This document shows positions 52,837-63,202 of a stretch of 64,000 bases of DNA, piece after piece. The first letter of the stretch is position 1. Each line of letters opens with the position of its first letter. The position numbers and the translations under genes were made by a program. The notes under the pieces were generated by a model, which had not been told where the DNA came from, did not search any database, and was given only the letters and a program-made list of their open reading frames with translations. Source of the stretch: Desulfopila inferna (GTDB lineage Bacteria > Desulfobacterota > Desulfobulbia > Desulfobulbales > Desulfocapsaceae); NCBI RefSeq assembly GCF_016919005.1, contig NZ_JAFFQE010000003.1:62001-126000 (forward strand), read 5' to 3'.

Positions 52837-53330
52837 GCATCGATGTGCACCTGGTCACGTACTTCAGGAGAAAGCTGTTTCCAGATATTGCGCCTGGCCG
52901 CGGTAAGCTGCTGTACCGGAGCATTTTTTACAATCTCTTTTTTCTTATGGCGATAAGAGGTAATCTCCATTTTTTTGCCGGTAAAAGAGAAGGTGTGAGT
53001 CCATTCAACAGTGATGGTTTCCTCATTTTCTTCCAGCGGGACATCCAGGGGAGTTCCCGAGGAGGCAATCTGAACGCAGTCGGAATCTGTGACCTCCAGT
53101 ACCCAGGCGTCACCGTTGCGGTCGGAGTACAGCAAAAAAACACCTACCTGATGTACCATTTTCTTTTTTTCAAGGGCCAGCTTCTGAAATTGTTGAATAA
53201 CACCTCCAAGAGTCGGCTGTTTTTGTTTCCCGGACTGCCTGGGCACCATCCCGCCACCGGAACCGGAGCAGCAGCGTTTAAATTTTTTCCCGCTGCCGCA
53301 TGGGCAGACATCATTTCGTCCAATCTTCAT
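52833..53330 (-). CDS. SEC-C zinc-motif protein
   Basis: 165 residues starting with a SEC-C motif, NDVCPCGSGKKFKRCC, a zinc site found at the end of SecA and in many small proteins. After a glycine/serine linker comes an uncharacterised domain (EKKKMVHQVGVFLLYSDRN onward). Function unknown. The motif usually mediates contacts with SecB or ribosomes in SecA, but that is not proof here. Confidence 0.75.
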   Translation of the reverse strand: MKIGRNDVCPCGSGKKFKRCCSGSGGGMVPRQSGKQKQPTLGGVIQQFQKLALEKKKMVHQVGVFLLYSDRNGDAWVLEVTDSDCVQIASSGTPLDVPLEENEETITVEWTHTFSFTGKKMEITSYRHKKKEIVKNAPVQQLTAARRNIWKQLSPEVRDQVHIDA

Positions 53331-53450
53331 CTTTTAAACCTTTTTGTAATTACGTGTGCCTATGTTTTTCGGGCTGATCGTGTGCTGATGGGGTGCCCGG
53401 AGTCGGAGTTTATGCCCGTCAGGGTTCCCCTGACTTGCTACCCTTTGTAA

Positions 53451-55628
53451 TTACGAGCACTTGCTGTATCCGCAGTCGTGACAGGTTTCGCAGCCCTCTT
53501 CGAATACCAGAGATCCGGCACATTCCGGGCAGATGGAAGCAAAACCATGCTGGGTGCCGGCCATAAACGACTTGAAAAGCTTGGACAGCTGGGCCGGCAG
53601 GTCGTGCATATGGCCGGAGGAACGGTCCAGCTGCTTTATGATCTCTTCCATCGGCACATTGAAGCGCAGGGCCAGGGAAACCAAACGGCAGGTGGTTGTC
53701 CACATGGTGGACTTATCCTTCAGATCTATCCTGTTGTCAAACGGAAATTTGGCGAAAACTTCCATAGGCTGCTCATCCTGATCAAAACAGACGATAATAT
53801 AGACCGATTTCTGATCCTGATCCTTGAGGCGATATCGCTTGGCATCCAGGGTGTCGGGTAAATTCCGCTTGCATTGTCCGCCGCTGTTGACGATCATAGT
53901 GCCTTCTTCAACTTCACTTTTGTTCCTGGAATTGTTGAGCACCTGAGCGTCTCTTGAGCCGTCGCGGTAAACGGTCAACCCCTTGCAGCCTGAACGAAAT
54001 CCCATGATGTAGGCGAGCTTGACCTCTTCCCGGGTTGCGGTATTCGGTAGATTAATGGTTTTCGATATGGAGCTGTCCACCCCGTTCTGCTGCAGAATTC
54101 CCTGCATCATAATGTGGTCTTCGGGCTTAATATCCTGAGCGGTTCGGAAGACCTCCTGCCATTTCTCGGGAATCTCCTCATGGCCGATGACCGTTCCGGT
54201 ATCAGCTACCTTGCTCATGAGATCCTCGGAATAAAAGCCTTCTTCGCGCGCCGTCGCCTCAAAATGCTTGTTTACCAGGATCAGACGGTCACCGTCCATA
54301 ACATGTTTGACCATGACAATGGAATAGTAAGGCTCACAGCCGGAAGCGCAGTCGGCGATCATGGAAACGGTTCCGGTCGGCTGAATCGAGGTCAGGGCGG
54401 CATTTCGTCGCGGAGGATAGTCATTTATGTCAGGATCATACGCTGGAAAAGCCCCCTTTTTCCCGGCAAGCTCCCGTGATTTCTCTTCTGCGGCCTCCCT
54501 GACAAAGCGCATAACTTCAGCACATAACTCCCGGCCCTTTTCACTGTCGTAAGGGACCGCCAACTGGATCAGCATATCGTGCATTCCCATGATACCCAGT
54601 CCAATTTTTCTTGTCTTCAGGGTCATCTCCTCAATCTCCTTGATGGGAAATCGATTACAGTCGATGACGTTGTCGAGAAAGGTCGTTGCTTTATGAACCG
54701 TATTTCTCAACCTGTCATAATCAACGGCACTCTCATGAACAAAATTGGCCAGATTCACGGAGCCGAGATTGCAACTCTCGTAGGGGAGAAGCCATTGTTC
54801 ACCGCATGGATTGGTCGCCTCGAATTCACCCAACTGGGGGGTCATGTTGGCCCTGTTGGCGGCATCGATAAACAGAACACCAGGTTCGCCGTTAAGCCAG
54901 GCAAGGTCGATTATTTTATCAAAGACTTCGCGGGCATTCAGTTCGTTGACTGCCACGCCGTTTGACGGCTCGATCAGCTGATAGACGTCATCTTCTTCCA
55001 CTGCCTTCATGAAACCATCGGTGATGGCGACACTGAAGTTGAAGTTGTTGAACTTACTCTGGTCTTCCTTGGCGGTAATGAAATCGAGAATGTCGGGGTG
55101 GTCGATACGCAGAACACCCATATTGGCGCCGCGCCTCTTGCCGCCCTGCTTGATGGTCTCTGTTGCGGCATCGAAAACCGCGGCAAAAGAAAGGGGACCC
55201 GAAGCGACGCCCTGGGTTGAGCGAACCGATGCATTTTTGGAGCGCAGCCTGGAAAAAGAATACCCTGTTCCCCCTCCGGTCTTATGGACCAGAGCACCAT
55301 TGCGGATGGCGCTGAATATCCCATCCATGGAATCTTCCACCGGGAGAACAAAACAGGCCGACAGCTGGCCGAGATCGGTACCGGCATTCATCAGACAGGG
55401 TGAATTGGGTAAAAAGTCCATGTGGTAGATCAGTGCAAAGAATTCATCCTTCAGGATTTCATATTCTTTCTTGTCTTTCTCCACCTGGGCCACCGCACTT
55501 GCGACCCTGCGGCATAAAGTTTCCCAGGTCTCAACGGGAGCACCATCGGAATCTTTAAGATAATAACGTCTTGCCAGTACTGTCTCAGCGGTATTGGTCA
55601 ATACCTGTTTGGTCAAGTCAGGTGCCAT
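53451..55628 (-). CDS. nrdJ: adenosylcobalamin-dependent (class II) ribonucleotide reductase
   Basis: Reduces ribonucleotides to deoxyribonucleotides with a B12-derived radical, functioning with or without oxygen. 725 residues from ATG 55628 ([13 protein letters not shown]), preceded by GAGGGGAGTTC; 16 more codons are in frame upstream. Seen: [35 protein letters not shown] (active-site Cys and Glu), and a C-terminal zinc-binding tail [20 protein letters not shown]. Single gene; no class I reductase in the window. Confidence 0.95.
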   Translation of the reverse strand: MAPDLTKQVLTNTAETVLARRYYLKDSDGAPVETWETLCRRVASAVAQVEKDKKEYEILKDEFFALIYHMDFLPNSPCLMNAGTDLGQLSACFVLPVEDSMDGIFSAIRNGALVHKTGGGTGYSFSRLRSKNASVRSTQGVASGPLSFAAVFDAATETIKQGGKRRGANMGVLRIDHPDILDFITAKEDQSKFNNFNFSVAITDGFMKAVEEDDVYQLIEPSNGVAVNELNAREVFDKIIDLAWLNGEPGVLFIDAANRANMTPQLGEFEATNPCGEQWLLPYESCNLGSVNLANFVHESAVDYDRLRNTVHKATTFLDNVIDCNRFPIKEIEEMTLKTRKIGLGIMGMHDMLIQLAVPYDSEKGRELCAEVMRFVREAAEEKSRELAGKKGAFPAYDPDINDYPPRRNAALTSIQPTGTVSMIADCASGCEPYYSIVMVKHVMDGDRLILVNKHFEATAREEGFYSEDLMSKVADTGTVIGHEEIPEKWQEVFRTAQDIKPEDHIMMQGILQQNGVDSSISKTINLPNTATREEVKLAYIMGFRSGCKGLTVYRDGSRDAQVLNNSRNKSEVEEGTMIVNSGGQCKRNLPDTLDAKRYRLKDQDQKSVYIIVCFDQDEQPMEVFAKFPFDNRIDLKDKSTMWTTTCRLVSLALRFNVPMEEIIKQLDRSSGHMHDLPAQLSKLFKSFMAGTQHGFASICPECAGSLVFEEGCETCHDCGYSKCS

Positions 55629-56226
55629 GAACTCCCCTCTTCTGGAATCAATTCTAGGATATATTCTGTATTGCAAAAAAAACGGACTGCGTATAATCTG
55701 AGACTAATCATTGCAAATGCTGTTGGATTGCAGCAAATGATCCCCCCTCTCATTGTCAAGCTTATACACCACATTTATGGCATGCTCAAGACCTATCTAC
55801 AAGATATGGTAGAAATCAAAAAAGAACACCCAAAAATCAACAGCTTAAAAAATAAAAAAATTTGTACTGCAAATTACACTGCCCGATGAGATCCTGATCA
55901 TCCATTTTCCGTGCCATTCTTGTCTGTTTCTGAAAAGCAATATACACCATCGAGTTGCAATGATATAGAATGGCTCCCAAGTCATTGTTTTTTCTTTTTT
56001 CCTCTTTTCTAGATTTCCCTCGTCAAGTCAACAACTTCATCATTTAGACAGGATACTCCGAAAAGTTTCGCTCATACTGTTTCCTTTGATGTCGCTGAAT
56101 TTCTCTTTTGAGAATGATGATTATTATTTAATAGATATTCAGAGATGAACTTTTATTAGTCGAAAATCAGCCGACTAAAAAAAAGCAAAACCATAATGAG
56201 ACATAAAACTTTTACACGGTGTACTC
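55629..56226. other. 598-base AT-rich divergent region
   Basis: Spacer between nrdJ and msrAB, both reading outward. I looked for a cobalamin riboswitch ahead of nrdJ and saw none. It contains A/T runs and the inverted pair TTAGTCG (56157-56163) / CGACTAA (56172-56178) about 50 bases before msrAB, a possible operator. No gene is supported. Confidence 0.5.
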
Positions 56227-57294
56227 ATGAAACACTCTATATTTTTTCTCTTTCTCTTTATCTCATCCTTTCTTGCTGCAACCATGATTGGTGTCTATTC
56301 CTTAGAGGCACAGAACCAGGAGAAGAAGCGGGAAACAGCAGAAGCTCTATTCGCCGGTGGCTGTTTCTGGTGCATGGAGAAGCCCTTTGAAGATTTGGAC
56401 GGTGTGTATTCCGTAGTTTCCGGATATTCGGGCGGAACGAAAGAAAATCCCACGTATGAAAACTACGGCGCCAGCGGCCATATCGAAGTAGTCCGGATAA
56501 CTTATGATCCCGAGATAGTAGATTATGCACAGCTTCTTGAGATTTTCTGGAGACAGATAGACCCAACCGACAGCGGCGGACAGTTTGTCGACCGTGGGCA
56601 TGAATACACCAGTGCTATATTCTATTATGATGAACGGCAGAAGAGGCTGGCCGAGCAATCGAAAAGACGCCTTGAAGAAAGCGGTATCTTCGAAGAGCCC
56701 ATCGTCACCCCTATTCGACCGGCGGAAAAATTCTGGCGCGCCGAGGAATACCATCAGGACTACTATAAAGAAAACCCCATACGCTATAACTTTTATCGTT
56801 CCAGATCCGGCCGCGATTCGTTCCTCGATAAGCACTGGGAAGGGAGAGGAGCCAACTTAACCGATAAACAGGTACCCCGGAATTTAAAGGATCGTCTCAC
56901 CCCCCTGCAATACGAAGTAACCCAGGAGGACGCAACCGAGCCGGCTTTCGACAACGAATACTGGAATAACGAACAACCGGGGATCTATACGGACATCGTC
57001 TCCGGAGAACCTCTCTTCAGTTCTCTTTCCAAATATGATTCAAAAACCGGCTGGCCCAGCTTCACCAAACCGCTGGTACCGGAGAATATAGTCGAGCGCC
57101 GTGATCTCACCTGGCTGGGACCGCGCACCGAAGTACGCAGTAAAAATGCTGATTCACATCTGGGACATGTCTTCAAAGACGGTCCGCCGCCCACAGGCCT
57201 GCGCTATTGCATCAATTCCGCCGCTCTGCGCTTCATTCCCGCTGATTCACTGGCGCAGGAAGGCTATGAGGAATTTGAACATCTCTTTGAATAG
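56227..57294 (+). CDS. msrAB: exported methionine sulfoxide reductase MsrA-MsrB fusion
   Basis: 355 residues. The N terminus ([20 protein letters not shown]) is a signal or anchor, so it likely works outside the cytoplasm. MsrA domain (about 38-190) has the catalytic [11 protein letters not shown]. MsrB domain (about 210-350) has [16 protein letters not shown], and the catalytic cysteine [11 protein letters not shown]. The usual zinc CxxC pairs of MsrB are absent. The fusion reduces both S- and R-methionine sulfoxides. It ends with a terminator hairpin at 57301. Confidence 0.92.
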   Translation: MKHSIFFLFLFISSFLAATMIGVYSLEAQNQEKKRETAEALFAGGCFWCMEKPFEDLDGVYSVVSGYSGGTKENPTYENYGASGHIEVVRITYDPEIVDYAQLLEIFWRQIDPTDSGGQFVDRGHEYTSAIFYYDERQKRLAEQSKRRLEESGIFEEPIVTPIRPAEKFWRAEEYHQDYYKENPIRYNFYRSRSGRDSFLDKHWEGRGANLTDKQVPRNLKDRLTPLQYEVTQEDATEPAFDNEYWNNEQPGIYTDIVSGEPLFSSLSKYDSKTGWPSFTKPLVPENIVERRDLTWLGPRTEVRSKNADSHLGHVFKDGPPPTGLRYCINSAALRFIPADSLAQEGYEEFEHLFE

Positions 57295-57300
57295 CACTTG

Positions 57301-57340
57301 GGAACCGGTGCTGCGTTCTTGACCGGTTCCTGAGCTTTTC
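57301..57340 (+). terminator. rho-independent terminator after msrAB
   Basis: GGAACCGGT (57301-57309) pairs with ACCGGTTCC (57322-57330), loop of 12, followed by TGAGCTTTTC. Confidence 0.65.
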
Positions 57341-57366
57341 CTGCGCTGTTCAGCAAGGAAGATCTC

Positions 57367-57720
57367 TCAAAATGTGATTACTTCATAACCCTGCTCGATA
57401 AAGCCGCCCATTGACGGATGACCTGACATATCGCCCACCAGAGCTATACCCACCTTCTCTATCTCTTCGGCAACCCTCAGCTTCATGGAACAGGCTCTGC
57501 AGGCGCCATACACTATTCCCAGCCCTCTGGCCTTTTCAAACTGAGTATATAAAAAATGGTCCGGCTCAGCCATTTCGGGAACCAGTGAAACAGCATCTCC
57601 CTCTATGACTATTTTTCCACCCAGACCGCGTTCATGCAGGTCGATACCGTTAAGCAGAACATGTATAAAACACATAGAGTCGTTCCGAAAAGCGAAAATA
57701 ACCTTTTTTGCCGTGTGCAT
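57367..57720 (-). CDS. DsrE-family protein
   Basis: 117 residues, alpha/beta fold of DsrE/YchN type: VIFAFRNDSMCFIHVLLNG at the N terminus, GIVYGACRACSMKLRVAEE in the middle with a likely active cysteine pair, and GHPSMGGFIEQGYEVITF at the end. DsrE-like proteins handle sulfur transfer in sulfur metabolism; single-gene forms may not. It is followed upstream by another small gene on the same strand after 10 bases. Confidence 0.75.
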   Translation of the reverse strand: MHTAKKVIFAFRNDSMCFIHVLLNGIDLHERGLGGKIVIEGDAVSLVPEMAEPDHFLYTQFEKARGLGIVYGACRACSMKLRVAEEIEKVGIALVGDMSGHPSMGGFIEQGYEVITF

Positions 57721-57730
57721 TCCGTCCTCC

Positions 57731-58033
57731 TTACTCGCCGAACCGATCCCTCTTGAGGGTATTCATGGCGAGCTCGTAATATTCTTCATGGAAACCTTCA
57801 TCCAGTTGTTCAACCTCGACATACTGAAACCGCCTCGTTTCATTGTTTTCCTCATATTCACTGAGTATTTGAAGCCGATGTTCCATTTTATGATGCTCGG
57901 CATCTTCTGTCAATTTTACCGGATCAGCCCTGCTCTCTGATGCCGCAACCAATGGACATTCTTTCCTTAAGGTAATAAGATCTGTTGCCGATATAAGATT
58001 ACAGCTTATCCGGAGTTCATCCGGCAATTTCAA
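57731..58033 (-). CDS. hypothetical 100-residue protein
   Basis: Not recognised. Starts with a TTG at 58033 (MKLPDELRISCNLI) and is rich in acidic and charged residues: VKLTEDAEHHKMEHRLQILS, EYEENNETRRFQYVEVEQLD. It could form a helical coiled segment. Placed 10 bases before the DsrE-like gene on the same strand, so the two may be co-transcribed. No clear ribosome site. Confidence 0.5.
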   Translation of the reverse strand: MKLPDELRISCNLISATDLITLRKECPLVAASESRADPVKLTEDAEHHKMEHRLQILSEYEENNETRRFQYVEVEQLDEGFHEEYYELAMNTLKRDRFGE

Positions 58034-58222
58034 TGATTTTTCATTCAGGAAATACCCTAGCTGCTACTATTAATGAATTATTCTGTATTTTTTTTCGCGG
58101 AATCCTCCTGACAACCACACGTTGAACTCCTTTAAAGGCTTTATGAATTATAGGATTTTTTGCCTCAACCAAATCAGAAATCAACATATAGAAAACTCCA
58201 AAAAATTATAAAGAGGTCATAA

Positions 58223-60274
58223 ATGCTCAACAGATTCAAAAACGTCAAATTTACCACAAAACTTTTCCTGGCGATGATTTCGGTGGTAATATTTTCAATT
58301 CTCATCACCTCCGGCAATGCAATCAGGATGTCTAAACAAGGGCTCTACACGCTTGGGGAAGGAGCGATGCAGGATATACATCAAAGCCTGTACAATTCGA
58401 TGGCCGCTATTGACAGCAATATCCGTGAAAAACTGGAAGGTGATCTTCTCCTGCTTGAGCGGCAGATAAACTCCGAAGGCGTATTGTTTCTCGATGAAGG
58501 CAGAATGATCAAAGAAAATCTGATCAACCAGATCACCAAAGATACGCTTACCAAAGAAATTCCCAAACTGCAGGCAGGCTTGCGCTATCTCAACAACGAC
58601 AAGGAGATAGTCGATGATATCCAGGAAATCACCGGAGCGACCGCCACCATTTTTCAGCTGGTTGACGACAAGTTGCTGCGCATCTCTACGAATGTCAGAA
58701 AGGCTACGGGAGAGCGGGCTACCGGTACTTACATCCCTTCCGACAGTCCGGTCTTTCAGGCTATTATGCGCGGGGAAACCTATAGGGGCAAGGCTTTTGT
58801 CGTTAACGACTGGTATCTTACGGCTTATAAACCCATACGCAATTCCGAGAGCGAAATTGTCGGAGCAATTTATGTCGGTCAGCTGATGATTTCCGCACAG
58901 GTCCGCAAACTGGTCTCTGAAACACGGATTGGTTCCGGTTACTTTTTTCTCTACACCGATATGGGTTCATTACTCGTTCATCCGACACTGACGGAATCCG
59001 ACAATATCTTTACGGTTATTCCAGCCTTTAAAGAAGGGGACGGTATGATCGACTATATACACCAGGGTCAGGAAAATGCAGCCTACAAAAAACGGATTGA
59101 TGGATGGGGAGTTACTCTGGCGGTCAACATGAATCACGAAGATATCGTTGGCGGTCTCGATGTTGCAATGCTGCGCAACAATCTGCTGGTGGGCCTGTTT
59201 GTCATTGCCGGCGGTATTCTGGTCACTGTTTTTCTGGTCCGCTCCATCAACAAGCCGTTAAAGGAACTGGCGGAAAAGGCAATCAAGGTTGGAGAAGGCA
59301 ATTATACCATCAATTTTTCTTCCAGAGTTGATGATGCCATTGGCCAGCTCACCAACTCATTGGGGGTAATGGTTTCCAAAGGGAAAGAAATGCTGGAAGA
59401 CATAGTAAGATCTTCTGAATCACTTTCGGCGGCTTCTACCGAACTTGCGGCAATATCCGATGAGATGGTGAAAAACGCCGAATCTACCACGGATATCGCC
59501 GATGATGCCTCTGCCAACTCACAGGAAGTCTCAGATAATATGGCTTCAGTTTCAGCGGCGATGGAAGAGTCCACCGTCAATCTGGACATGATTGCCACGG
59601 CATCAGAAGAGATGGGCACCACTATCAAGGAGATAGCTGAGAACAGCGCCAAGGCACGGCAGACTACTGAAACGGCAGTGACGAACACCAAGAAATCGCA
59701 TAAGAGTATTCAGGAGCTTGGAGAGGCGGCCAAGGCCATCGGCTCGATAACGGAAACAATCAGGGAGATCTCGGAACAAACCAACCTGCTGGCCTTAAAT
59801 GCTACCATAGAAGCAGCCAGAGCCGGGGAGGCCGGTAAAGGATTCGCCGTGGTTGCCAATGAGATCAAGGACCTTGCTCAGGGAACCGCTGAAGCCACGG
59901 GCAAAATCAAAGAGGCGATTGACGGTATCCAGGCGAAAACGACTGTGACCGTGAAGGAAATCGAGGAAATTTCCGAAGTCATCAGCTATGTTGATGAAAT
60001 AGTCAACGGTATCGTCACGGCCGTGGAAGAGCAGTCAATCACCACAAACGAAATAGTCAATAATGTCAATCAGGCCTCGCAGGGAATCTCCGAGATAAAC
60101 GAAAATGTTGCAGGCAGCAATCAGATGACCACGGAGATGAGCGAAGGTGTCGCGCAGGTTAAGGAGCGCTCGCTGGAAGTGAAGGAGAGCAGTCAACATG
60201 TGCGCTCGTCCGCCGACGAACTTTCCCAACTTGCCGAGCGCTTGACTTCGCTGGTGTCCCGTTTCAAAATCTGA
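58223..60274 (+). CDS. methyl-accepting chemotaxis protein with Cache-type sensor
   Basis: 683 residues. Membrane segment at about 12-32 ([20 protein letters not shown]), a periplasmic Cache-like region (about 35-310, with [20 protein letters not shown] and [18 protein letters not shown]), a second membrane segment near 315-335, HAMP, then the signalling hairpin with [20 protein letters not shown]. No CheR-type pentapeptide at the end. It would pass ligand information to CheA/CheW. RBS AAAGAGGTC precedes the ATG. Confidence 0.92.
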   Translation: MLNRFKNVKFTTKLFLAMISVVIFSILITSGNAIRMSKQGLYTLGEGAMQDIHQSLYNSMAAIDSNIREKLEGDLLLLERQINSEGVLFLDEGRMIKENLINQITKDTLTKEIPKLQAGLRYLNNDKEIVDDIQEITGATATIFQLVDDKLLRISTNVRKATGERATGTYIPSDSPVFQAIMRGETYRGKAFVVNDWYLTAYKPIRNSESEIVGAIYVGQLMISAQVRKLVSETRIGSGYFFLYTDMGSLLVHPTLTESDNIFTVIPAFKEGDGMIDYIHQGQENAAYKKRIDGWGVTLAVNMNHEDIVGGLDVAMLRNNLLVGLFVIAGGILVTVFLVRSINKPLKELAEKAIKVGEGNYTINFSSRVDDAIGQLTNSLGVMVSKGKEMLEDIVRSSESLSAASTELAAISDEMVKNAESTTDIADDASANSQEVSDNMASVSAAMEESTVNLDMIATASEEMGTTIKEIAENSAKARQTTETAVTNTKKSHKSIQELGEAAKAIGSITETIREISEQTNLLALNATIEAARAGEAGKGFAVVANEIKDLAQGTAEATGKIKEAIDGIQAKTTVTVKEIEEISEVISYVDEIVNGIVTAVEEQSITTNEIVNNVNQASQGISEINENVAGSNQMTTEMSEGVAQVKERSLEVKESSQHVRSSADELSQLAERLTSLVSRFKI

Positions 60275-60333
60275 AGGAAGGGACGGCGTCAAATACCATA
60301 TCCACACTGTATAGCGAATTCTTCCGGAACCTG

Positions 60334-60370
60334 CAGCAGCGCTCTCATGAGCGCTGCTGTTGTTTTATAT
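60334..60370 (+). terminator. rho-independent terminator after chemoreceptor gene
   Basis: Perfect 11-base stem CAGCAGCGCTC / GAGCGCTGCTG (60334-60359), loop TCAT, followed by TTGTTTTATAT. Confidence 0.85.
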
Positions 60371-60390
60371 ACCCGGAAAATGGTCAAACT

Positions 60391-60606
60391 TGATTATTGC
60401 GAAAAAGTCATCGAAGTTTCAGAGATAAACTCTGCGATAAGCACACCTGCGGGCATAAACTCCGACTTTGAGAAAGCTCGATGTGCTGGAAGCGGTACCT
60501 TACGCGTTGAATTGCCCGTACATGCGGCACGCGGTTCGGTAAACCGCCACTTCAGACCTGCACAGCCCTACTACGACGCAGACCGATATTTTTTACAACT
60601 TCATCA
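60391..60606. repeat. family A element, long variant copy
   Basis: Left end TGATTATTGCGAAAAAGTCA with interior block ATAAGCACACCTGCGGGCAT and AACTCCGACTTTGAGAAAGC; right end ATATTTTTTACAACTTCATC, which contains the stop codon of the leftward chemoreceptor remnant. Length about 216 bp. Confidence 0.7.
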
Positions 60607-62275
60607 AACTTTGAAACTGCCGACTATCTTGTTCAGCTCCACTGCCAGTTTCTGAAGGCCTTCCGAACTGCTTCGTACCAAACGGCTGCTCTCCGAGATA
60701 GCCTCGGCGGCAGTATTTACTTCGGCGATATCGCGGGCAATATCACCTGCCACCGATGAGCTCTGACTGACATTTTCGTTCACTTCTTCTATCCCCTGGC
60801 TTGCCTGCGAGATATTATTGGCTATCTCCTGAGTCGCCGCGGTTTGCTCCTCAACGGCAGTGGCTAATGTGGCCACAATATCATTGACCCCGCTGATTAT
60901 CTTGGTAATCTGGTCTATTTCAAGACCCGCGGAACCGGTTGTTCTCTGCACCTCATCGATTTGACTCTTAATGTCAAGAGTTGCTTCCGCTGTCTGCTTT
61001 GCCAGTTCCTTTATTTCATTGGCAACTACCGCAAACCCCTTGCCTGCTTCACCGGCACGGGCTGCTTCGATAGTGGCATTCAGCGCAAGAAGGTTAGTCT
61101 GGTCTGAAATTTCTGTTATTGTTTCAGTGACCCTCCCAATCTTCTCGGCGGCAACATTTAACTCACCCATCTTCAGGGCTGCACTCTCGGACCGAGTAAC
61201 TGCATCTGTAGAGATACTCCGTGCCCTTTCCGCATTTTCGGCGATCTCGCTGATAGTCGAACTCATTTCTTCTGCTGCGGCTGAAACCATATTGGTGTTT
61301 GTTGAAGACTGCTCCATGGCGGCAGCGACATTGGTGAGGTTTGCACTCATCTCTTCTGAAGCGGTTGCAACATTACCGGCTCGTCGCGAGGTGTCTTCAG
61401 CGCCGTCGGAGAGCTGACCTGAAATGCGCAGGAGTTCGGCTGAAGATGTATCAACCGAAGCTGAATTTTCGGCAATCTGCCTGATGATATTCTGAAGTTT
61501 GGCAATGAAAGTATTGAACCAGAGAGCCATTTCGCCAACCTCATCCTTTGATTTCACCACCAGACGCATGGTCAGGTCACCTTCACCTTCAGCTATATCC
61601 TTGAGCCCGGCAACCGCCTGATTAATAGGTTTGACGATGGACATAGAGGCGATAACCACCAAAAATGCGGCAGCCGCCAAGGCAATCAGCGTTACCAGAA
61701 TAATGAGATTCCTGATGGTTTTAGTCGAAGTCAGGAATTCATCGGCGTCCTGAGTGGCGCCTGCATACCAGTCGACATTGGCTAAAGGCGCATATCCTGC
61801 AATCTTGTCTGCACCTTTATAGGTATATTCATCCGCACCGCTTTTACCAGAGAGCATTTTTCCGGCAAATTCCTCATCCCGGAAACTGTAGAAATATTTA
61901 GTTCAAGTATGAATTTTTCATTGGGATGTGCCAGCATTAGACCATCTTTAGCCGTCAAGAAACCATAGCCGGTCTCCCCCACTTTGCTCCCTGAAATGAG
62001 ATCGACGAGAAAATCGACTTTCACAACTATCCCGACCGTTCCCAGGAATTCAGAAGAATCACTGACAATTGGTGCACAAATGACGGTGGTCAGCTGATCC
62101 GTCGCTTTTGAGCGGACCACGTTTCCAACAACCGTTTTTCCTGAAGACCTTGCCTTCTGAAAGTATTCCCGTTGATCGACCTGCAAACCCTGATATCCTA
62201 AATTCCGACCCAGTACACCGGTAAAGATAAATCCTTTGCTGTCCGTTAAGAATATGCCTTCATTGGCCTCTCCCC
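60604..62275 (-). pseudogene. disrupted methyl-accepting chemotaxis protein
   Basis: Two frames together make one chemoreceptor. The downstream part (60604 to about 61890) has a membrane segment ([19 protein letters not shown]), HAMP and the signalling domain with [20 protein letters not shown]. The upstream part (to about 62275) has the Cache-type sensor (GIFLTDSKGFIFTGVLG, YFQKARSSGKTVVGNVV, GYGFLTAKDGLMLAHPNEKF). The frames switch near 61895-61905, and no first membrane segment or start is found before a stop at 62316-62318. So it is frameshifted and lacks its N terminus. A sequencing error could explain the frameshift but not the missing N terminus. Confidence 0.8.
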
Positions 62276-62433
62276 CACAGTGGGTTTTCAGTAAGCGATC
62301 TTCTCGGTCTACCGTCTAATTCACCGAACGAGGGCTTGACCGTCCACCTGATTATCTGCTCATTGATGGCGTCACGCCCTCGATATCCTGTGATTTATTT
62401 CTATCCAGTGGAGGCAGGCAGCGCAACGGCCGA

Positions 62434-62454
62434 CCGCAGCCCTCAGGGCTGCGG
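62434..62454. terminator. perfect GC-rich hairpin
   Basis: CCGCAGCCC TCA GGGCTGCGG: 9-base perfect stem and 3-base loop, between the chemoreceptor remnant and the DUF4136 gene. No adjoining T run. It resembles the inner CTGCAGCCC hairpin of family B, so it may be a remnant of such an element rather than a terminator. Confidence 0.45.
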
Positions 62455-62533
62455 CAAAGCTTCCTGTTTAGGGAACTGCCACGCAAATGATATATTACGC
62501 AATCGGGTAAGGTAAGCTCCCTATAGCCGAACC

Positions 62534-63178
62534 TCAGTCATCCTGTTTTTTTGCAGGCAAGGACTTAAAAATATGAGCAACAGAGGCATCTATGTATTCG
62601 GCCAGCTGTTTTTCACTCATCTTGCTCCTGAGTGTGTTGGTGGCATTTCCACGCCATAAAACCTTCTTGTCGGCCGAGTCCAGAACATCAATGACCAGGG
62701 TTCCTCGCGAGAATGTCTTCTGCACGATGCCGTCTTTCATTTCCTCCGGCATATTCCCGAGCAATCCGGTGTATCCGGATCGCGAATAGAACGATGCCAG
62801 AGAAATATCTTTTACCTCCTCCTCAATTGTGCCGAACCAGGCGAGAAGATAATCAGGTTTATCGGCTGCTCCGGCCTTTGCAAAGCCCATGGACTGCAAT
62901 CTGTCTTCCACCGCCCGTTTGACCAGCGCATCAATTCTGGGATTATTTACTCGCAGGTCGCTGCTTGGCTCCGAGTCCTCCAGCCAACTGTATGTGGCCA
63001 TCGCCGTCTGCGGCATCTGCCCCTGGCGATCTACCTGCTGAGATGAGCTGACTTCTCCCGGTCCAGCGCCTCTTGCTTCTCCGGTCGGTGCCTCAACGGT
63101 GCAGCCTGCCACCGTTAACAGGAGAAAAATTGCAATTACCGCAGTTGTTACGATCGGTGTTGTTATCAGTCTCATCAT
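62534..63178 (-). CDS. DUF4136-like lipoprotein
   Basis: 214 residues. I chose the ATG at 63178 (MMRLITTPIV), with AGAGAGAGTATAC before it. The signal is followed by lipobox TVAGC. The mature part has ATYSWLEDSEP, VKRAVEDRLQSMGF, PDYLLAWFG and GTLVIDVLDSADKKVLWRGN, the usual pattern of DUF4136 envelope lipoproteins. Function unknown; it should be anchored in the outer or inner membrane. Confidence 0.82.
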   Translation of the reverse strand: MMRLITTPIVTTAVIAIFLLLTVAGCTVEAPTGEARGAGPGEVSSSQQVDRQGQMPQTAMATYSWLEDSEPSSDLRVNNPRIDALVKRAVEDRLQSMGFAKAGAADKPDYLLAWFGTIEEEVKDISLASFYSRSGYTGLLGNMPEEMKDGIVQKTFSRGTLVIDVLDSADKKVLWRGNATNTLRSKMSEKQLAEYIDASVAHIFKSLPAKKQDD

Positions 63179-63202
63179 GTATACTCTCTCTTCTTGCTTC
63201 AC

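Noticed and set aside
55629-56226. Cobalamin riboswitch upstream of nrdJ
   Set aside because: No B12-box-like conserved core seen on the relevant strand.
61782-62186. Separate small sensor-like protein
   Set aside because: It is the sensor part of the frameshifted chemoreceptor, not an independent gene.
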